A stretch of DNA of 64,000 nt from Bacteroidota bacterium (GTDB lineage Bacteria > Bacteroidota > Bacteroidia > Chitinophagales > Chitinophagaceae), in NCBI GenBank assembly GCA_018267725.1, contig JAFDXY010000023.1, positions 32,654-96,653 on the forward strand, in the 5' to 3' direction. Under the pieces are notes generated by a model. That model was not told the DNA's origin, made no database searches, and saw nothing but the letters and a program-made list of their open reading frames with translations. The position numbers were made by a program, and so were the translations under genes. Below, piece by piece: positions 42,792 through 52,728 of this stretch (position 1 is its first letter; the number at the start of each line of letters is the position of its first letter).

Positions 42792-44138
42792 ATGGAACTA
42801 AATAATTTAACTGCCATCTCTCCTATTGACGGGCGTTACCGCAAACAAATTACTCAGTTAGATGAATATTTTTCTGAATATGCTTTAATAAAATACCGTG
42901 TGTTGGTTGAAGTAGAATATTTTATTTTTTTAGCAGATAAAAAGTTTTTCAAACTATCTTCAAAACAAAAACAACAATTGCAAAATATTGTTGAAAACTT
43001 TAATGTAACTGATGCACAACATATAAAAGAAATTGAAAGCATTACTAATCACGATGTAAAAGCAGTTGAATACTTTTTAAAAGAACAATTAGAAAAAATT
43101 GGATTGAATGATTTAAAAGAATGGGTGCATTTTGGTTTAACATCTCAAGATGTAAACAATACAGCCATTCCATTACTTTGGAAAAATTGTATTGAACAAA
43201 ACTATTTACCCGAAATTGTAAACCTACATAACCATTTACACAACCTTGCTACACAATGGAAAAAAATAAGCATGTTGGCTAAAACACATGGTCAGCCTGC
43301 ATCTCCTACAACATTAGGAAAAGAAATAATGGTATTTGCAGAACGAATTGAAAACCAAATAAAATTATTTTCAGTTATACCTTTTGCTGCAAAATTTGGT
43401 GGTGCAACAGGAAATTTTAATGCACACCATATTGCTTTTTCTACAAAAGATTGGGTTAAATTAGGAAATGAATTTGTTGCAGATTATTTGCATTTGCAAC
43501 GCATGCAGTTTACTACACAAATTGAACATTACGATAATTTGGCTGCACAATTTGATTGTATAAAAAGAATTAATAATATTTTAGTTGATTTGTGTAGAGA
43601 TGCTTGGACATATATAAGCATGGATTATTTTAAACAAAAAACAAAAGCCGGCGAAGTAGGTTCATCGGCAATGCCACACAAAGTAAACCCCATAGATTTT
43701 GAAAATGCCGAAGGAAATTTAGGTATCGCAAATGCTTTACTAGAGCATCTTTCAGCAAAATTACCTATATCAAGATTACAAAGAGATTTAACCGATAGCA
43801 CTGTTTTAAGAAATATTGGAGTGCCTATTGCACATATTTTTATTGCGTTAAAATCTTTACAAAAAGGTTTAAATAAATTGGTGTTGAACGAAGTTAAAAT
43901 AAAAGAAGATTTAGAAAATAATTGGGCGGTTGTGGCAGAAGCTATTCAAACAATTTTAAGAAGAGAAAATTATCCTAACCCTTACGAGGCCTTAAAAGAA
44001 TTAACACGTGGTAACAATGCAATTACCAAAAAATCAATGCACGCATTTATTGATAGTTTAAAAATAACTTCTTCCTTAAAAAAAGAATTAAAAGCTATAA
44101 CGCCGCATAATTATGTGGGAGTAACTGCTGTGTATTAA
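42792..44138 (+). CDS. purB: Adenylosuccinate lyase
   Basis: PurB catalyses two fumarate-releasing steps in purine synthesis (SAICAR to AICAR, and adenylosuccinate to AMP). The fumarase/aspartase-family signature GSSAMPHKVNPIDFENAEGN is at about residues 289-308. LAKTHGQPASPTTLGKE (about 161-177) contains the catalytic His, and FGLTSQDVNNTAIP (about 117-130) binds substrate. The protein has 448 residues, close to the E. coli-type PurB (about 456). It stands alone on the plus strand, with a repeat (R5) and an array upstream. Confidence 0.96.
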   Translation: MELNNLTAISPIDGRYRKQITQLDEYFSEYALIKYRVLVEVEYFIFLADKKFFKLSSKQKQQLQNIVENFNVTDAQHIKEIESITNHDVKAVEYFLKEQLEKIGLNDLKEWVHFGLTSQDVNNTAIPLLWKNCIEQNYLPEIVNLHNHLHNLATQWKKISMLAKTHGQPASPTTLGKEIMVFAERIENQIKLFSVIPFAAKFGGATGNFNAHHIAFSTKDWVKLGNEFVADYLHLQRMQFTTQIEHYDNLAAQFDCIKRINNILVDLCRDAWTYISMDYFKQKTKAGEVGSSAMPHKVNPIDFENAEGNLGIANALLEHLSAKLPISRLQRDLTDSTVLRNIGVPIAHIFIALKSLQKGLNKLVLNEVKIKEDLENNWAVVAEAIQTILRRENYPNPYEALKELTRGNNAITKKSMHAFIDSLKITSSLKKELKAITPHNYVGVTAVY

Positions 44139-44165
44139 TTATTCGAATTAAAAATTATACTACAT

Positions 44166-44190
44166 TCATAGCATCAACAACATGCTATGA
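44166..44190 (+). promoter_or_regulatory. Inverted repeat enclosing the DUF885 start codon
   Basis: TCATAGCAT (44166-44174) and ATGCTATGA (44182-44190) form a perfect 9-bp inverted repeat with a 7-nt loop. The ATG start codon at 44187-44189 is part of the right arm. As RNA it would hide the start codon; as DNA it could be an operator. It is seen directly, but the function is inference. Confidence 0.45.
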
Positions 44191-45908
44191 GAAAAATTAT
44201 TATTATATGCAGTTTATTTTTTCAAACTGCCATTGCACAAAACGGTAAACCTTCTGATACTTATTATCATACCAGCGAAGTGCAACCTTTAATGGCAACG
44301 TATAATGCAGATAAAGGAAATCTTACTCGTTTCTATACCATAACAAACTCTCCTGAACGAAGAGAACGTTTAATACAACTTTGTAATGATTATATTAAAC
44401 AGTTGCAGCAATTAGATTTTGATAAAATGAAAACCTCATCGCAGGTTGATTATATTTTATTTCAACGCCAGTTAAATAATGAATTACGATTATTAAATAT
44501 TGAAGCAACCGAGTTCAATCAAATAAAAAAATACATTCCTTTTGCCGATACTATTTATGCATACGAAAAACTTCGCAGACGTGGCACGTATATGCATAGC
44601 GAGCAAATTGCTCATTCATTATTTAATATTAATAAACAAATTCAAACTTTATCAAAATTGCTTAATAAAGAATCTTTAATAGATATGCCTTTGGCTATAC
44701 GTGCAGAGGCAACTGTAAAAGGTTTACAAAATGCATTAAAATCTGTATATGATTTTTATTACGGATATGATCCGCAGTTTACTTGGTGGGTTGCCAAACC
44801 TTATCAGGTTATTGATAGTAGTTTATCTGTTTATGCTATGCAATTAAAAAGTAAAGGCAATACTGCAACATTACAAAAAGATGATGGTAGCGGAATTGTA
44901 GGAAACCCAATTGGCAGAGAAGAATTAATAAGGCAATTGCAATATGAATTTATTCCTTACTCGCCCGAAGAATTAATAAATATTGCCAATAAAGAATTTG
45001 CATGGTGCGATGCAGAAATGCTAAAAGCCTCACGGGAGTTGGGTTTTGGAGATAATTGGAAAGCTGCTTTAGAAAAAGTAAAACAAACTTATGTACCCGA
45101 AGGGCATCAACCTGAAATGATTATGGATTTATATAATCAATCTGTAAATTTTATAAAACAACATGATTTAGTTACCATTCCACCCTTAGCAGAAGAAACA
45201 TGGAGAATGATAATGATGAGCCCACGACAACAATTAGTTAGTCCGTTTTTTTTAGGTGGAGAAACTTTATTAATTGCATATCCAACTTTTGCAATGGATG
45301 ATGACGCAAAAATGATGAGTATGCGAGGCAACAATCCGCATTTTTCAAGAGCAACTGTGCATCATGAATTAATTGCAGGGCATGGTATGCAACAGTTTAT
45401 GAATAGCAGATATAAAAGTTACAGAAACTTTTTTACACCGTTTTGGACAGAAGGTTGGAGTTTATATTGGGAATTTATTTTATGGGATTTAAAATTTCCA
45501 CGTAATGCAGAAGATAGAATTGGTATGTTATTTTGGAGAATGCATCGTTGTGCAAGAATTATATTTTCACTTAATTATCATTTAGGAAATTGGACACCAC
45601 AACAATGTATTAATTTTTTGGTTGAGCGTGTTGGGCATGAAAGAGCCAATGCCGAAGGTGAAGTAAGAAGAAGTTTTACAGGTGGTTACGGGCCATTATA
45701 TCAATTAGCATATATGACCGGAGCATTTCAATTTTATGCATTGAAAAAAGAATTGGTAGATAGTGGCAAAATGAGTTACAAACAATACCACGATGCAGTT
45801 TTAAGAGAAAATAATTTACCAATAGAATTATTGCGAGCTATTCTTACCAATCAAAAATTAAAAAGAGATTATACAACTAATTGGAAATTTTATGGTAATG
45901 TAAATTAA
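44187..45908 (+). CDS. DUF885-family secreted zinc peptidase-like protein
   Basis: The 573-residue protein has a signal peptide (residues 1-17, ending TAIAQ) and no lipobox, so it is probably periplasmic or outer-membrane associated. The gluzincin motif HHELIAGH is at about 392-399 (His393, Glu394 and His399-type ligands) followed by FWTEGWSLYWEFILWD (about 418-433), which supplies the third Glu ligand. This is the DUF885/M32-like metallopeptidase family. The substrate is probably a peptide. Its start codon lies in an inverted repeat that may control translation. Confidence 0.82.
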   Translation: MRKIIIICSLFFQTAIAQNGKPSDTYYHTSEVQPLMATYNADKGNLTRFYTITNSPERRERLIQLCNDYIKQLQQLDFDKMKTSSQVDYILFQRQLNNELRLLNIEATEFNQIKKYIPFADTIYAYEKLRRRGTYMHSEQIAHSLFNINKQIQTLSKLLNKESLIDMPLAIRAEATVKGLQNALKSVYDFYYGYDPQFTWWVAKPYQVIDSSLSVYAMQLKSKGNTATLQKDDGSGIVGNPIGREELIRQLQYEFIPYSPEELINIANKEFAWCDAEMLKASRELGFGDNWKAALEKVKQTYVPEGHQPEMIMDLYNQSVNFIKQHDLVTIPPLAEETWRMIMMSPRQQLVSPFFLGGETLLIAYPTFAMDDDAKMMSMRGNNPHFSRATVHHELIAGHGMQQFMNSRYKSYRNFFTPFWTEGWSLYWEFILWDLKFPRNAEDRIGMLFWRMHRCARIIFSLNYHLGNWTPQQCINFLVERVGHERANAEGEVRRSFTGGYGPLYQLAYMTGAFQFYALKKELVDSGKMSYKQYHDAVLRENNLPIELLRAILTNQKLKRDYTTNWKFYGNVN

Positions 45909-45913
45909 AAACA

Positions 45914-46933
45914 TTAAAGCATTTCTATCCCTAAACCTTTATTTCCTTTTATAGTTAGCATTCCATTATTGTAGTTTAAACCTGTGGCAATATCTTCATT
46001 CAACAATAACGGACCATCAATATCTACTTCATTTAATTGAGGAAGAAAATGTGCAATGGCAGCAGATCCAACTGTACATTCATTCATACTGCCCATCATT
46101 ACTTTCATATTTAACTCTCTTGCACGTTTAATCATTCTTAATGCAGGTGTAATACCACTGCATTTGGTTAGTTTAATATTAATTCCATGAAAGTGATTGA
46201 AGCATTTATCAACATCATTTTCTGTTACACAACTTTCATCTGCATATAATGGTAAAGAAGATTTTTCAAATAAAATTTTCATTCCATCCCAATCGTTTTT
46301 TGCTAAAGGTTGTTCTATAAATTCAACACCTAATTCTTTTAGTTGTGGTATTTTTTGTAATGCTTCATCAACAGTCCAACCTGCATTTGCATCTACCCGA
46401 AATGTAGCATTGGTGTGCTTTCGTAAAGATTTCATTATTTCAATATCTTCTGTTGTGCCTAATTTAATTTTATAAATTGGCCATGGCTTTGCATTCATTT
46501 TTTCAGCCATTTTCTCAATAGTATCAATGCCAATTGTATAATCTGTTAATGGAGTGTTTTCCCATTTTGTATTCCATAATTCATACAATAATTTTTTCTC
46601 CATCTTTCCTGCCAAATCCCATCCTGCAATATCTAATGCACAAACTAAAAAAGGATTATCGGGAAAAAGATGATGTAAGAAATGCCACCAGCGTTCGGGT
46701 TCTGTAAAAGCAAATTTTTCAATAACAGATTTATGTTTTTCTATATCTGCAATCATTTGTTCAACAGTAATATTATAATAAACAATTGCCGGTGCTTCGC
46801 CGTAGCCAACCCAGTTACTTAATTGTATTGCAACTATTAGTGATGGTTGATGTGTTTTTGTTCTTCCGCCTGAAATAGAAAAAGGAAATTGAAAAGGAAG
46901 GTTTATTTTTTTGTAGTGAATTTTTATTGCCAT
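45914..46933 (-). CDS. L-Ala-D/L-Glu (dipeptide) epimerase, enolase superfamily
   Basis: The 339-residue protein belongs to the muconate-lactonizing subgroup of the enolase superfamily. The catalytic pair is Lys155/Lys157 in YKIKLGT and Lys254 in NIKLTKCSG. Mg2+ ligands are Asp181 (VDANAGW), Glu207 (IEQPL) and Asp232 (YADES). Glycine-rich CALDIAGWDLAGK (about 98-110) is typical of dipeptide epimerases (YcjG/YkfB), which act on murein peptides. It is convergent with the DUF885 gene, whose product may also act on peptides, but a functional link is inference. Confidence 0.82.
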   Translation of the reverse strand: MAIKIHYKKINLPFQFPFSISGGRTKTHQPSLIVAIQLSNWVGYGEAPAIVYYNITVEQMIADIEKHKSVIEKFAFTEPERWWHFLHHLFPDNPFLVCALDIAGWDLAGKMEKKLLYELWNTKWENTPLTDYTIGIDTIEKMAEKMNAKPWPIYKIKLGTTEDIEIMKSLRKHTNATFRVDANAGWTVDEALQKIPQLKELGVEFIEQPLAKNDWDGMKILFEKSSLPLYADESCVTENDVDKCFNHFHGINIKLTKCSGITPALRMIKRARELNMKVMMGSMNECTVGSAAIAHFLPQLNEVDIDGPLLLNEDIATGLNYNNGMLTIKGNKGLGIEML

Positions 46934-46973
46934 TTGTTTAGAGAGATAATAAATAATTGAAGTTTATAAAGTA

Positions 46974-46981
46974 CGAAAGTA
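46974..46981 (-). promoter_or_regulatory. Possible -7 element TACTTTCG of the epimerase gene
   Basis: TACTTTCG on the minus strand is one base from TAnnTTTG and lies 40 bp before the ATG of the epimerase gene, giving a 35-nt leader. No clear -33 TTG is seen. Confidence 0.35.
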
Positions 46982-47039
46982 ATTTATTAGTTACATGAAT
47001 AAAAGCAATACGTTATAAACTTTATTTTCTGTTTTAATA

Positions 47040-49880
47040 TTATCTATTGCTGTTGGTAATAGCTTGTTTTAATTTGTTATTAAAATTATTTTCTTTCAAT
47101 AATTTTTCTATTGGCAAATGCATTCTGTATTTCCAATAATTTTTTGGATTTGCAGGAATATTAATTCTTTCATCTGTAGGGTTTTCTCTTTTTAATGTAT
47201 CATCTATTCCCATTAAATCTTGTAATTGAAAAATACTCCACATTGCCGGAGAATGAAGGTGTTGCATAACAATCATTTCAGAAATCCATGATTCGCAATG
47301 TTGCGGAGCTTCGCCTTGTTTTTCTAATTCATTATTATAAAAACGTTGTGTTTTATTTTTATCTTCTTCCCACCAATCTCGTATAGTACTCATATCGTGT
47401 GTAGAAGGTGTTACCACACTTAAGTAAGGTGCATTGTTTGGATGAAAAAATTCTTTATTAGCATCTTTAGGCATACGTTGAATTTCTAAACTTAGTAAAC
47501 CTAATTGTTTCATTACAATTGGCACGCATGATGATACTAATCCTAAATCTTCGCCACAAACCAACATATTTGTTACACGTTTTAATGCAGGAAGTTTTTG
47601 CATTGCTTCTTTCATCCAAAAATCATCTTGCCTACGGAAATAATAGTTTACATATAAATCGTGTAATTGTTTTTGTGTTTGTTCATCAAAATTTTTAAAA
47701 GAAGAAGTGGTGTGTATGGCAAACCTAAAATGAAATTGTTTTCTGTTTGAGTTTTTTTCTTCAAACAAAATAACATTGCTTATTAAATTAAACAAACCTG
47801 TTTTAATTTTTTTATTTCTTTCATTAACAGTTAGTGTTGCAAAATAAATTTCAACTTTTTTTTGCGTATCGTATTCAGGTTTTAAAACATATTTATCAAA
47901 TCCGTCATATTTTAAAAACTCTTGTTTTACATATTCAGCATCATTATCAAATAATTGTAATACTATTTCTTCGTTAATAAAAGGGTTGGTATATCTGTTA
48001 TAATCAAACAAAATATTTCGTAAAGAAAACTCTTCTATGTTTACAGGAATAGCCGGCACAAAATGCCCCATTATACCTTCAACTGCATTGGTGGGTATGC
48101 TCCATATTCTAAAAAAACCGAGTATATGATCAATTCTAAATGCATCAAAATAATAACTCATTTGTTCAAACCTTTGCTTCCACCAAGTATAGCCATCTTC
48201 TTTCATTTTTTTCCAGTTATATGTTGGAAAGCCCCAGTTTTGCCCCTTTATGGCAAAGTCATCTGGTGGTGCCCCGGCTTGCATATCCATGTTATATAAT
48301 TCTGGTTGTTGCCAAGCATCTGCACTATTTTTGCAAATGCCAATAGGAATATCTCCTTTTATGATAACACCATTTTTGTGTGCATATTCGGTGGCTTGTT
48401 TTAATTGAAGATGTAATTGATATTGAGTAAAGAAATGAATTTTTATTGCATCTCCTTTTTTTTCAATTAATGTTTCAATTTCTTTTTCATTATATGTTTG
48501 ATGTGTTTTCCATTCATTAAAATTTGCTGTTTTATTTTCATCTCTTAAATAAGAAAAAGCAGCATACGAAACTAACCATTGTTTGTTGTTTTGATAAAAT
48601 TCCTTATAACTTTTTAGTGCAAAAGTTGTTTTTGAAACTAATGGAAATATTTGCTGAATGAATGCAGTTTTAATTTTCATTACGGCTTCATAATCTACAC
48701 TGGGCAATGCATTTAATTTTTTTCTTTCTTCTTCTAACTTGTTTAATAAGTGCAAATATTTTTTACCCGCAACTTGTTTAAGATTTAAATAAAGTGGATG
48801 CAATGCAAATGCAGATATTGCTGCGTAAGGGTAAGAATCTGCCCAAGTATGTGTAGCTGTTGTATCGTTTACAGGTAAAAGCTGAATTAATTTTAATCCA
48901 ATTTTTTTATTCCAATCAACCAATAGTTTTATATCATCAAACTCTCCTACTCCAAAACTTTTTTCAGAACGTAAACTAAAAACAGGTATAGCTACACCTG
49001 CACCTTTCCATTGTGTGGCCGGAAGTGCAATAAAGCCATTATTTATTACAACAGTTTTATTGGTGCCTGCTTCATCATACAATAATCTGTTATCGCCATC
49101 TTCATATCTTGTAATACGTTGTTCTTTTGTGTTGTAAATGGCGTATTTATAAGCAACAGGAAAAGTTGATTTACTTAAATCAACACCTATATAAAAAAAA
49201 TCTTCTTCATTTTTTTTGTGCATTAAAAGTGGTTGCTTGCTATCCCAATTTTTTAATGCTTTTGCAGAACCGGAAATACATACTATTTCATCTGCTTGTA
49301 AAATGGGTACTTTTATTTTAAATAAATGAGTTATTTTTTTTGCTGAAATATTATTTGTGTTTATAATATGGTTGAATAATACTTTTTTAAAAGGCTCTGT
49401 ATAAAAAGTATTTTGATGATAACCAGCAAAATTCCATGCATCTTTAATTAATACTTCTTTTGTTTTAAATGCAGATGTATCAAACATTTTGTCGTTTCCC
49501 CAATCTTGCATAATACTTCCATCGGCATTTTTTAAAACATAATTATAGGTTACCGGGTTGGTTAAATTAATAGCTGTTAAGTTTAAAGAAACACTCCACC
49601 AATCATCATTTAAATAATGCATTGGCAAAGCTTTAGATAGATTATTATTTCCAAATATTTCGTGGTTGCCTGTTATAAACAACTCCTGACCAAATGTTGT
49701 ATGATAATGTATTTGAAAAACTACTAATGTAAGTTTTGATATTTTTTTTGTGCTTATTGTTTTGGTTGATTTATTTTTTATATTTTGTTTTAGTGGAATG
49801 CTTTTAACAAGATTACCATTTGATTTTGGCAATTTTTGTTTATTTTTTGGAGAGGCTATTGCCTTATTTTTTGATGGCAT
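47040..49880 (-). CDS. malQ: 4-alpha-glucanotransferase (GH77) with two CBM20-like starch-binding domains
   Basis: This disproportionating enzyme rearranges alpha-1,4-glucans. From the ATG at 49880 the protein has 946 residues; an upstream TTG at 49931 would add 17. In order: a Lys/Asn/Ser-rich tail (about 1-50), two CBM20-like domains (about 55-150 and 195-285, e.g. GQELFITGNHEIFGNN and EIVCISGSAKALKNWD) and the GH77 barrel. Catalytic residues are the Asp of FDAFRIDHILGF, the Glu of VCGEDLGLV and the Asp of THDMSTIRDWW. N-terminal CBM20 repeats on GH77 are typical of plant DPE2 and Bacteroidota. The function is probably glycogen or malto-oligosaccharide metabolism in the cytosol. The Lys-rich tail is unusual. 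Confidence 0.9.
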   Translation of the reverse strand: MPSKNKAIASPKNKQKLPKSNGNLVKSIPLKQNIKNKSTKTISTKKISKLTLVVFQIHYHTTFGQELFITGNHEIFGNNNLSKALPMHYLNDDWWSVSLNLTAINLTNPVTYNYVLKNADGSIMQDWGNDKMFDTSAFKTKEVLIKDAWNFAGYHQNTFYTEPFKKVLFNHIINTNNISAKKITHLFKIKVPILQADEIVCISGSAKALKNWDSKQPLLMHKKNEEDFFYIGVDLSKSTFPVAYKYAIYNTKEQRITRYEDGDNRLLYDEAGTNKTVVINNGFIALPATQWKGAGVAIPVFSLRSEKSFGVGEFDDIKLLVDWNKKIGLKLIQLLPVNDTTATHTWADSYPYAAISAFALHPLYLNLKQVAGKKYLHLLNKLEEERKKLNALPSVDYEAVMKIKTAFIQQIFPLVSKTTFALKSYKEFYQNNKQWLVSYAAFSYLRDENKTANFNEWKTHQTYNEKEIETLIEKKGDAIKIHFFTQYQLHLQLKQATEYAHKNGVIIKGDIPIGICKNSADAWQQPELYNMDMQAGAPPDDFAIKGQNWGFPTYNWKKMKEDGYTWWKQRFEQMSYYFDAFRIDHILGFFRIWSIPTNAVEGIMGHFVPAIPVNIEEFSLRNILFDYNRYTNPFINEEIVLQLFDNDAEYVKQEFLKYDGFDKYVLKPEYDTQKKVEIYFATLTVNERNKKIKTGLFNLISNVILFEEKNSNRKQFHFRFAIHTTSSFKNFDEQTQKQLHDLYVNYYFRRQDDFWMKEAMQKLPALKRVTNMLVCGEDLGLVSSCVPIVMKQLGLLSLEIQRMPKDANKEFFHPNNAPYLSVVTPSTHDMSTIRDWWEEDKNKTQRFYNNELEKQGEAPQHCESWISEMIVMQHLHSPAMWSIFQLQDLMGIDDTLKRENPTDERINIPANPKNYWKYRMHLPIEKLLKENNFNNKLKQAITNSNR

Positions 49881-50006
49881 AGTAACTTTTTTACTCTCTT
49901 GCGGTATTGGTGTTAAAGATTCAAGTAACAAGTAGTTGTAGTTTTGAAATGCTAAAATAATTGTTTAATGTGTAAAAAACACACATTGTAGATTTTTTTT
50001 AAAAAA

Positions 50007-51173
50007 TTATAAATTATAGTAAGCAGTAACAGTTTTATAATATTCTTCTGCCCATGCTTCTAAAGTTTGAGATGCTGCATAGCTTCTTCCTGCAAGAATT
50101 ATGTTTGAAAGATTGTTTTGTTGTGCATATATAGATGAAAGCGTTTTAACTAAATCTTCTTCACTATTTATATTAAAAGTAAAGCCACGTGTGCCATTGT
50201 TAGTCATTGCATTTGCCATAGTTAAATTGCTTAAAACGGGAATTAAACCATGAAAAAAACCTTCAATTGGTACTTTGCCAAAACCTTCGTTAATGGGTGC
50301 TTGTACTACAAAATCATTTGCTCTGTATAATATTCTTAACTCTTCAGATGTTTTCTTTCCTACTAAAAATATTTGTTGTTGTAATTGATGTTGTTGTATA
50401 AAATTTTGATATTGTTCTTTCAACATTCCATCTCCAACTATTGTTAAAGTAAAATCTATATTTATTTTTTTTAATTGAAGGCAAGCATTTAAAATAAGCT
50501 GCTGATTTTTATTAGCAACCAATGCACCAACAGTTATTAATTTTAAAGTTGAAATTTTTTCTGTTTGCCATTTTTTTATTCTTTCTTCAACTTGTATTGT
50601 TTCTTCATCCCAAACTTTTTTTTGATACGATGGGCTGAAACTTGCATGAATTCTGGTATTTTCTTCATTTGTATTTATGTACGCCCAAACAGGACCTCTA
50701 AAAAAATGTTTTAATAACCAACGTTGAAAACTATAAGTTGCAGGTTCTTCTTTATAAGGTTTCCATGTACCGGTATAAGTTGCAAAAGTTTTTTTTCTCT
50801 TTAATTTAAAATAAAAAAAACCGGGAATATTAAGATTATTAGGAAAGCGTTGATATACAATATCTGTTTGTTTATTTACTTTTTTAAATGCGTTGCACCA
50901 TTTAGGAATGGTAGAAAATAATTTTAATTTATCTGAAATAGAATCACCGCCAACATTAGGCACTGCAATAATTTTAATGTTATTTATTGAATAATAAGTT
51001 GCAACTTTTTTATCAGTAAAAACAATAACGGGGCAACAAAGTATAACTTCTGAAAAATAAAAAGATAATGCTTCTATTTGGTGTAATAAAATATGTGTTT
51101 CAGTTCCAAACCTTCCGTCAGGATGTTGAAAGTGAATGCAATCTGAAATAATTCCCAATTTTAGCTTGCTCAT
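50007..51173 (-). CDS. Glycosyltransferase, family 4
   Basis: The start ATG at 51173 (MSKLKLGIISDCIHFQ) is preferred over a TTG nine bases earlier. The GT-B fold is clear: LKLITVGALVANKNQQLILNA (about 216-236) opens the C-terminal domain, FLVGKKTSEELRILYRANDFVV (about 274-295) follows, and INEGFGKVPIEGFFHGLIPVLS (about 299-320) is the donor-binding E-x7-E motif of GT4. About 388 residues. No glycan genes are adjacent, and it is transcribed with or near malQ, though a 127-bp gap separates them. The donor and acceptor are unknown. Confidence 0.85.
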   Translation of the reverse strand: MSKLKLGIISDCIHFQHPDGRFGTETHILLHQIEALSFYFSEVILCCPVIVFTDKKVATYYSINNIKIIAVPNVGGDSISDKLKLFSTIPKWCNAFKKVNKQTDIVYQRFPNNLNIPGFFYFKLKRKKTFATYTGTWKPYKEEPATYSFQRWLLKHFFRGPVWAYINTNEENTRIHASFSPSYQKKVWDEETIQVEERIKKWQTEKISTLKLITVGALVANKNQQLILNACLQLKKINIDFTLTIVGDGMLKEQYQNFIQQHQLQQQIFLVGKKTSEELRILYRANDFVVQAPINEGFGKVPIEGFFHGLIPVLSNLTMANAMTNNGTRGFTFNINSEEDLVKTLSSIYAQQNNLSNIILAGRSYAASQTLEAWAEEYYKTVTAYYNL

Positions 51174-51213
51174 GTTGTGCAAACTAACTTATTTATAATA
51201 TAATTTGAAAATG

Positions 51214-51621
51214 TTATTTAGTTACAGTAGGAATTGCTTGCCCTCTGTGGCATGTTGCACAAGTAATTGATTGCAATTTTACCGTATCGGCATGAGGTAT
51301 GTTGGCAATATATTTATCATTCATCTCTATAGTCATTCGCAACATATTTCTTGCAATATCTTTATGCGGATTTTCATCACTTGCCATATCCATTCTTCCC
51401 GGTTGTGTTTTTGATGGGGCATGACAAAAATTACATTTCACACCCAATGCAGCTTTAAAGCCATCCATTACGCTGTCTAAACCATCGTGAGAAATATCTT
51501 GCGGTAATACTTTTAAATTTTTGTAACGAGGTTGTACATGACTTGTAAAAGAAATTGTACTAATAAAGATTACTGATAATATTGCAACAACTACGGTAAT
51601 TTTTTTATTCTGTTTAAGCAT
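51214..51621 (-). CDS. Small dihaem c-type cytochrome
   Basis: The 135-residue protein has a membrane anchor or signal (about residues 9-27) and two haem-binding CxxCH motifs: CNFCH (about 63-67) and CATCH (about 121-125). The region GLDSVMDGFKAALGVKCNFCHAPSK resembles the tetrahaem photosynthetic reaction-centre cytochrome family (PF02276), but only two motifs are present. Met residues in RNMLRMTIEMN (about 91-101) may be axial ligands. It is expected in the periplasm, electron-transfer role inferred. No respiratory genes lie next to it. Confidence 0.82.
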   Translation of the reverse strand: MLKQNKKITVVVAILSVIFISTISFTSHVQPRYKNLKVLPQDISHDGLDSVMDGFKAALGVKCNFCHAPSKTQPGRMDMASDENPHKDIARNMLRMTIEMNDKYIANIPHADTVKLQSITCATCHRGQAIPTVTK

Positions 51622-51706
51622 ATTTTTTTATTTGAATGAAAATATTATTTATTAAAAAACGAAAGGTATTTTTTTGATGAATGGCACAATTTATTCGGCA
51701 AATTTT

Positions 51707-52654
51707 TTATACCAAGCCTTTAGCAGTTAAATAACGTTCTGCGTCTAATGCAGCCATACAACCGCTGCCTGCTGCAGTTACGGCTTGTCTGTAATTTTTA
51801 TCTTGCACATCGCCTGCTGCAAATACACCTTCAATATTGGTTTTACTTGTACCGGGTATTGTTCTTATATATCCTGTTTCATCCATATCAATCCATCCTT
51901 TAAAAATATCACTATTGGGTTGGTGGCCTATTGCAACAAAAAAACCACTAATAGGCACTTCAACTTTTTCTCCGGTTTTTATATTTTTTATTCTTACGCC
52001 TTCTGTTTTATTTTCTCCTAAAATTTCGTCTGTTTCACTGTTCCAATAAATTTTAATGTTCAAAGTATTTAATACTCTTTCTTGCATTACTTTACTTGCA
52101 CGCATGGCATCTCTTCTTACAATCATGTGAACAGTTGTGCAGAGTTTAGATAAGTATAATGCTTCTTCTGCAGCAGTATCTCCTGCCCCAACAATGGCAA
52201 CTTCTTTTCCTTTAAAAAAGAAACCATCGCAAACGGCACAGGCACTTACGCCAAAACCATTTAATCTTTGTTCACTTGGTAAACCTAACCATTTAGCACT
52301 GGCACCTGTACAAATAATTACGGCATCTGTTTCTATTATTTTTTCATCATCAATCCAAACTTTATAAGGTTGTTGTGAGAAATCAACTTTTGTTGCTAAT
52401 CCGTAACGAATATCGGCACCCATTCTGGTGGCTTGTTTTTCAAAATGAATCATCATTTCGGGCCCTTGTATTCCTTCAGGATAACCCGGATAGTTTTCTA
52501 CTTCGGTGGTTATGGTTAATTGCCCTCCGGGCTGAATGCCTTGGTACAAAACAGGTTTCATATTAGCTCTGGCAGCATATATGGCTGCGGTATAGCCTGC
52601 GGGACCACTACCAATAATTAATACATGTGTTTTTTCGGTTATTTGATGAGACAT
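51707..52654 (-). CDS. trxB: Thioredoxin-disulfide reductase
   Basis: TrxB passes electrons from NADPH through FAD to thioredoxin. The FAD motif IIGSGPAGYTAAIYAARA (about 13-30) is followed by PGGQLTITTEVENYPG, the redox-active CAVC (139-142) and the NADPH motif AIVGAGDTAAEEALYL (about 153-168). GVFAAGDVQDKNYRQAVTAAGSG (about 275-297) is the second FAD-binding block. The 315-residue length is standard. A TATTTTTG -7 box lies just upstream. It is transcribed towards the cytochrome gene but is separated by 85 bp. Confidence 0.95.
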   Translation of the reverse strand: MSHQITEKTHVLIIGSGPAGYTAAIYAARANMKPVLYQGIQPGGQLTITTEVENYPGYPEGIQGPEMMIHFEKQATRMGADIRYGLATKVDFSQQPYKVWIDDEKIIETDAVIICTGASAKWLGLPSEQRLNGFGVSACAVCDGFFFKGKEVAIVGAGDTAAEEALYLSKLCTTVHMIVRRDAMRASKVMQERVLNTLNIKIYWNSETDEILGENKTEGVRIKNIKTGEKVEVPISGFFVAIGHQPNSDIFKGWIDMDETGYIRTIPGTSKTNIEGVFAAGDVQDKNYRQAVTAAGSGCMAALDAERYLTAKGLV

Positions 52655-52677
52655 GAAGAATAAACTTTTTTAGTTGC

Positions 52678-52685
52678 CAAAAATA
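52678..52685 (-). promoter_or_regulatory. -7 promoter element TATTTTTG of trxB
   Basis: TATTTTTG on the minus strand fits TAnnTTTG and lies 23 bp upstream of the trxB ATG, giving a leader of about 18-20 nt. There is no strong -33 match. Confidence 0.45.
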
Positions 52686-52728
52686 AGGATACAATTATTT
52701 TCTTTTTGCGATGTTATGCACTTTTTCC

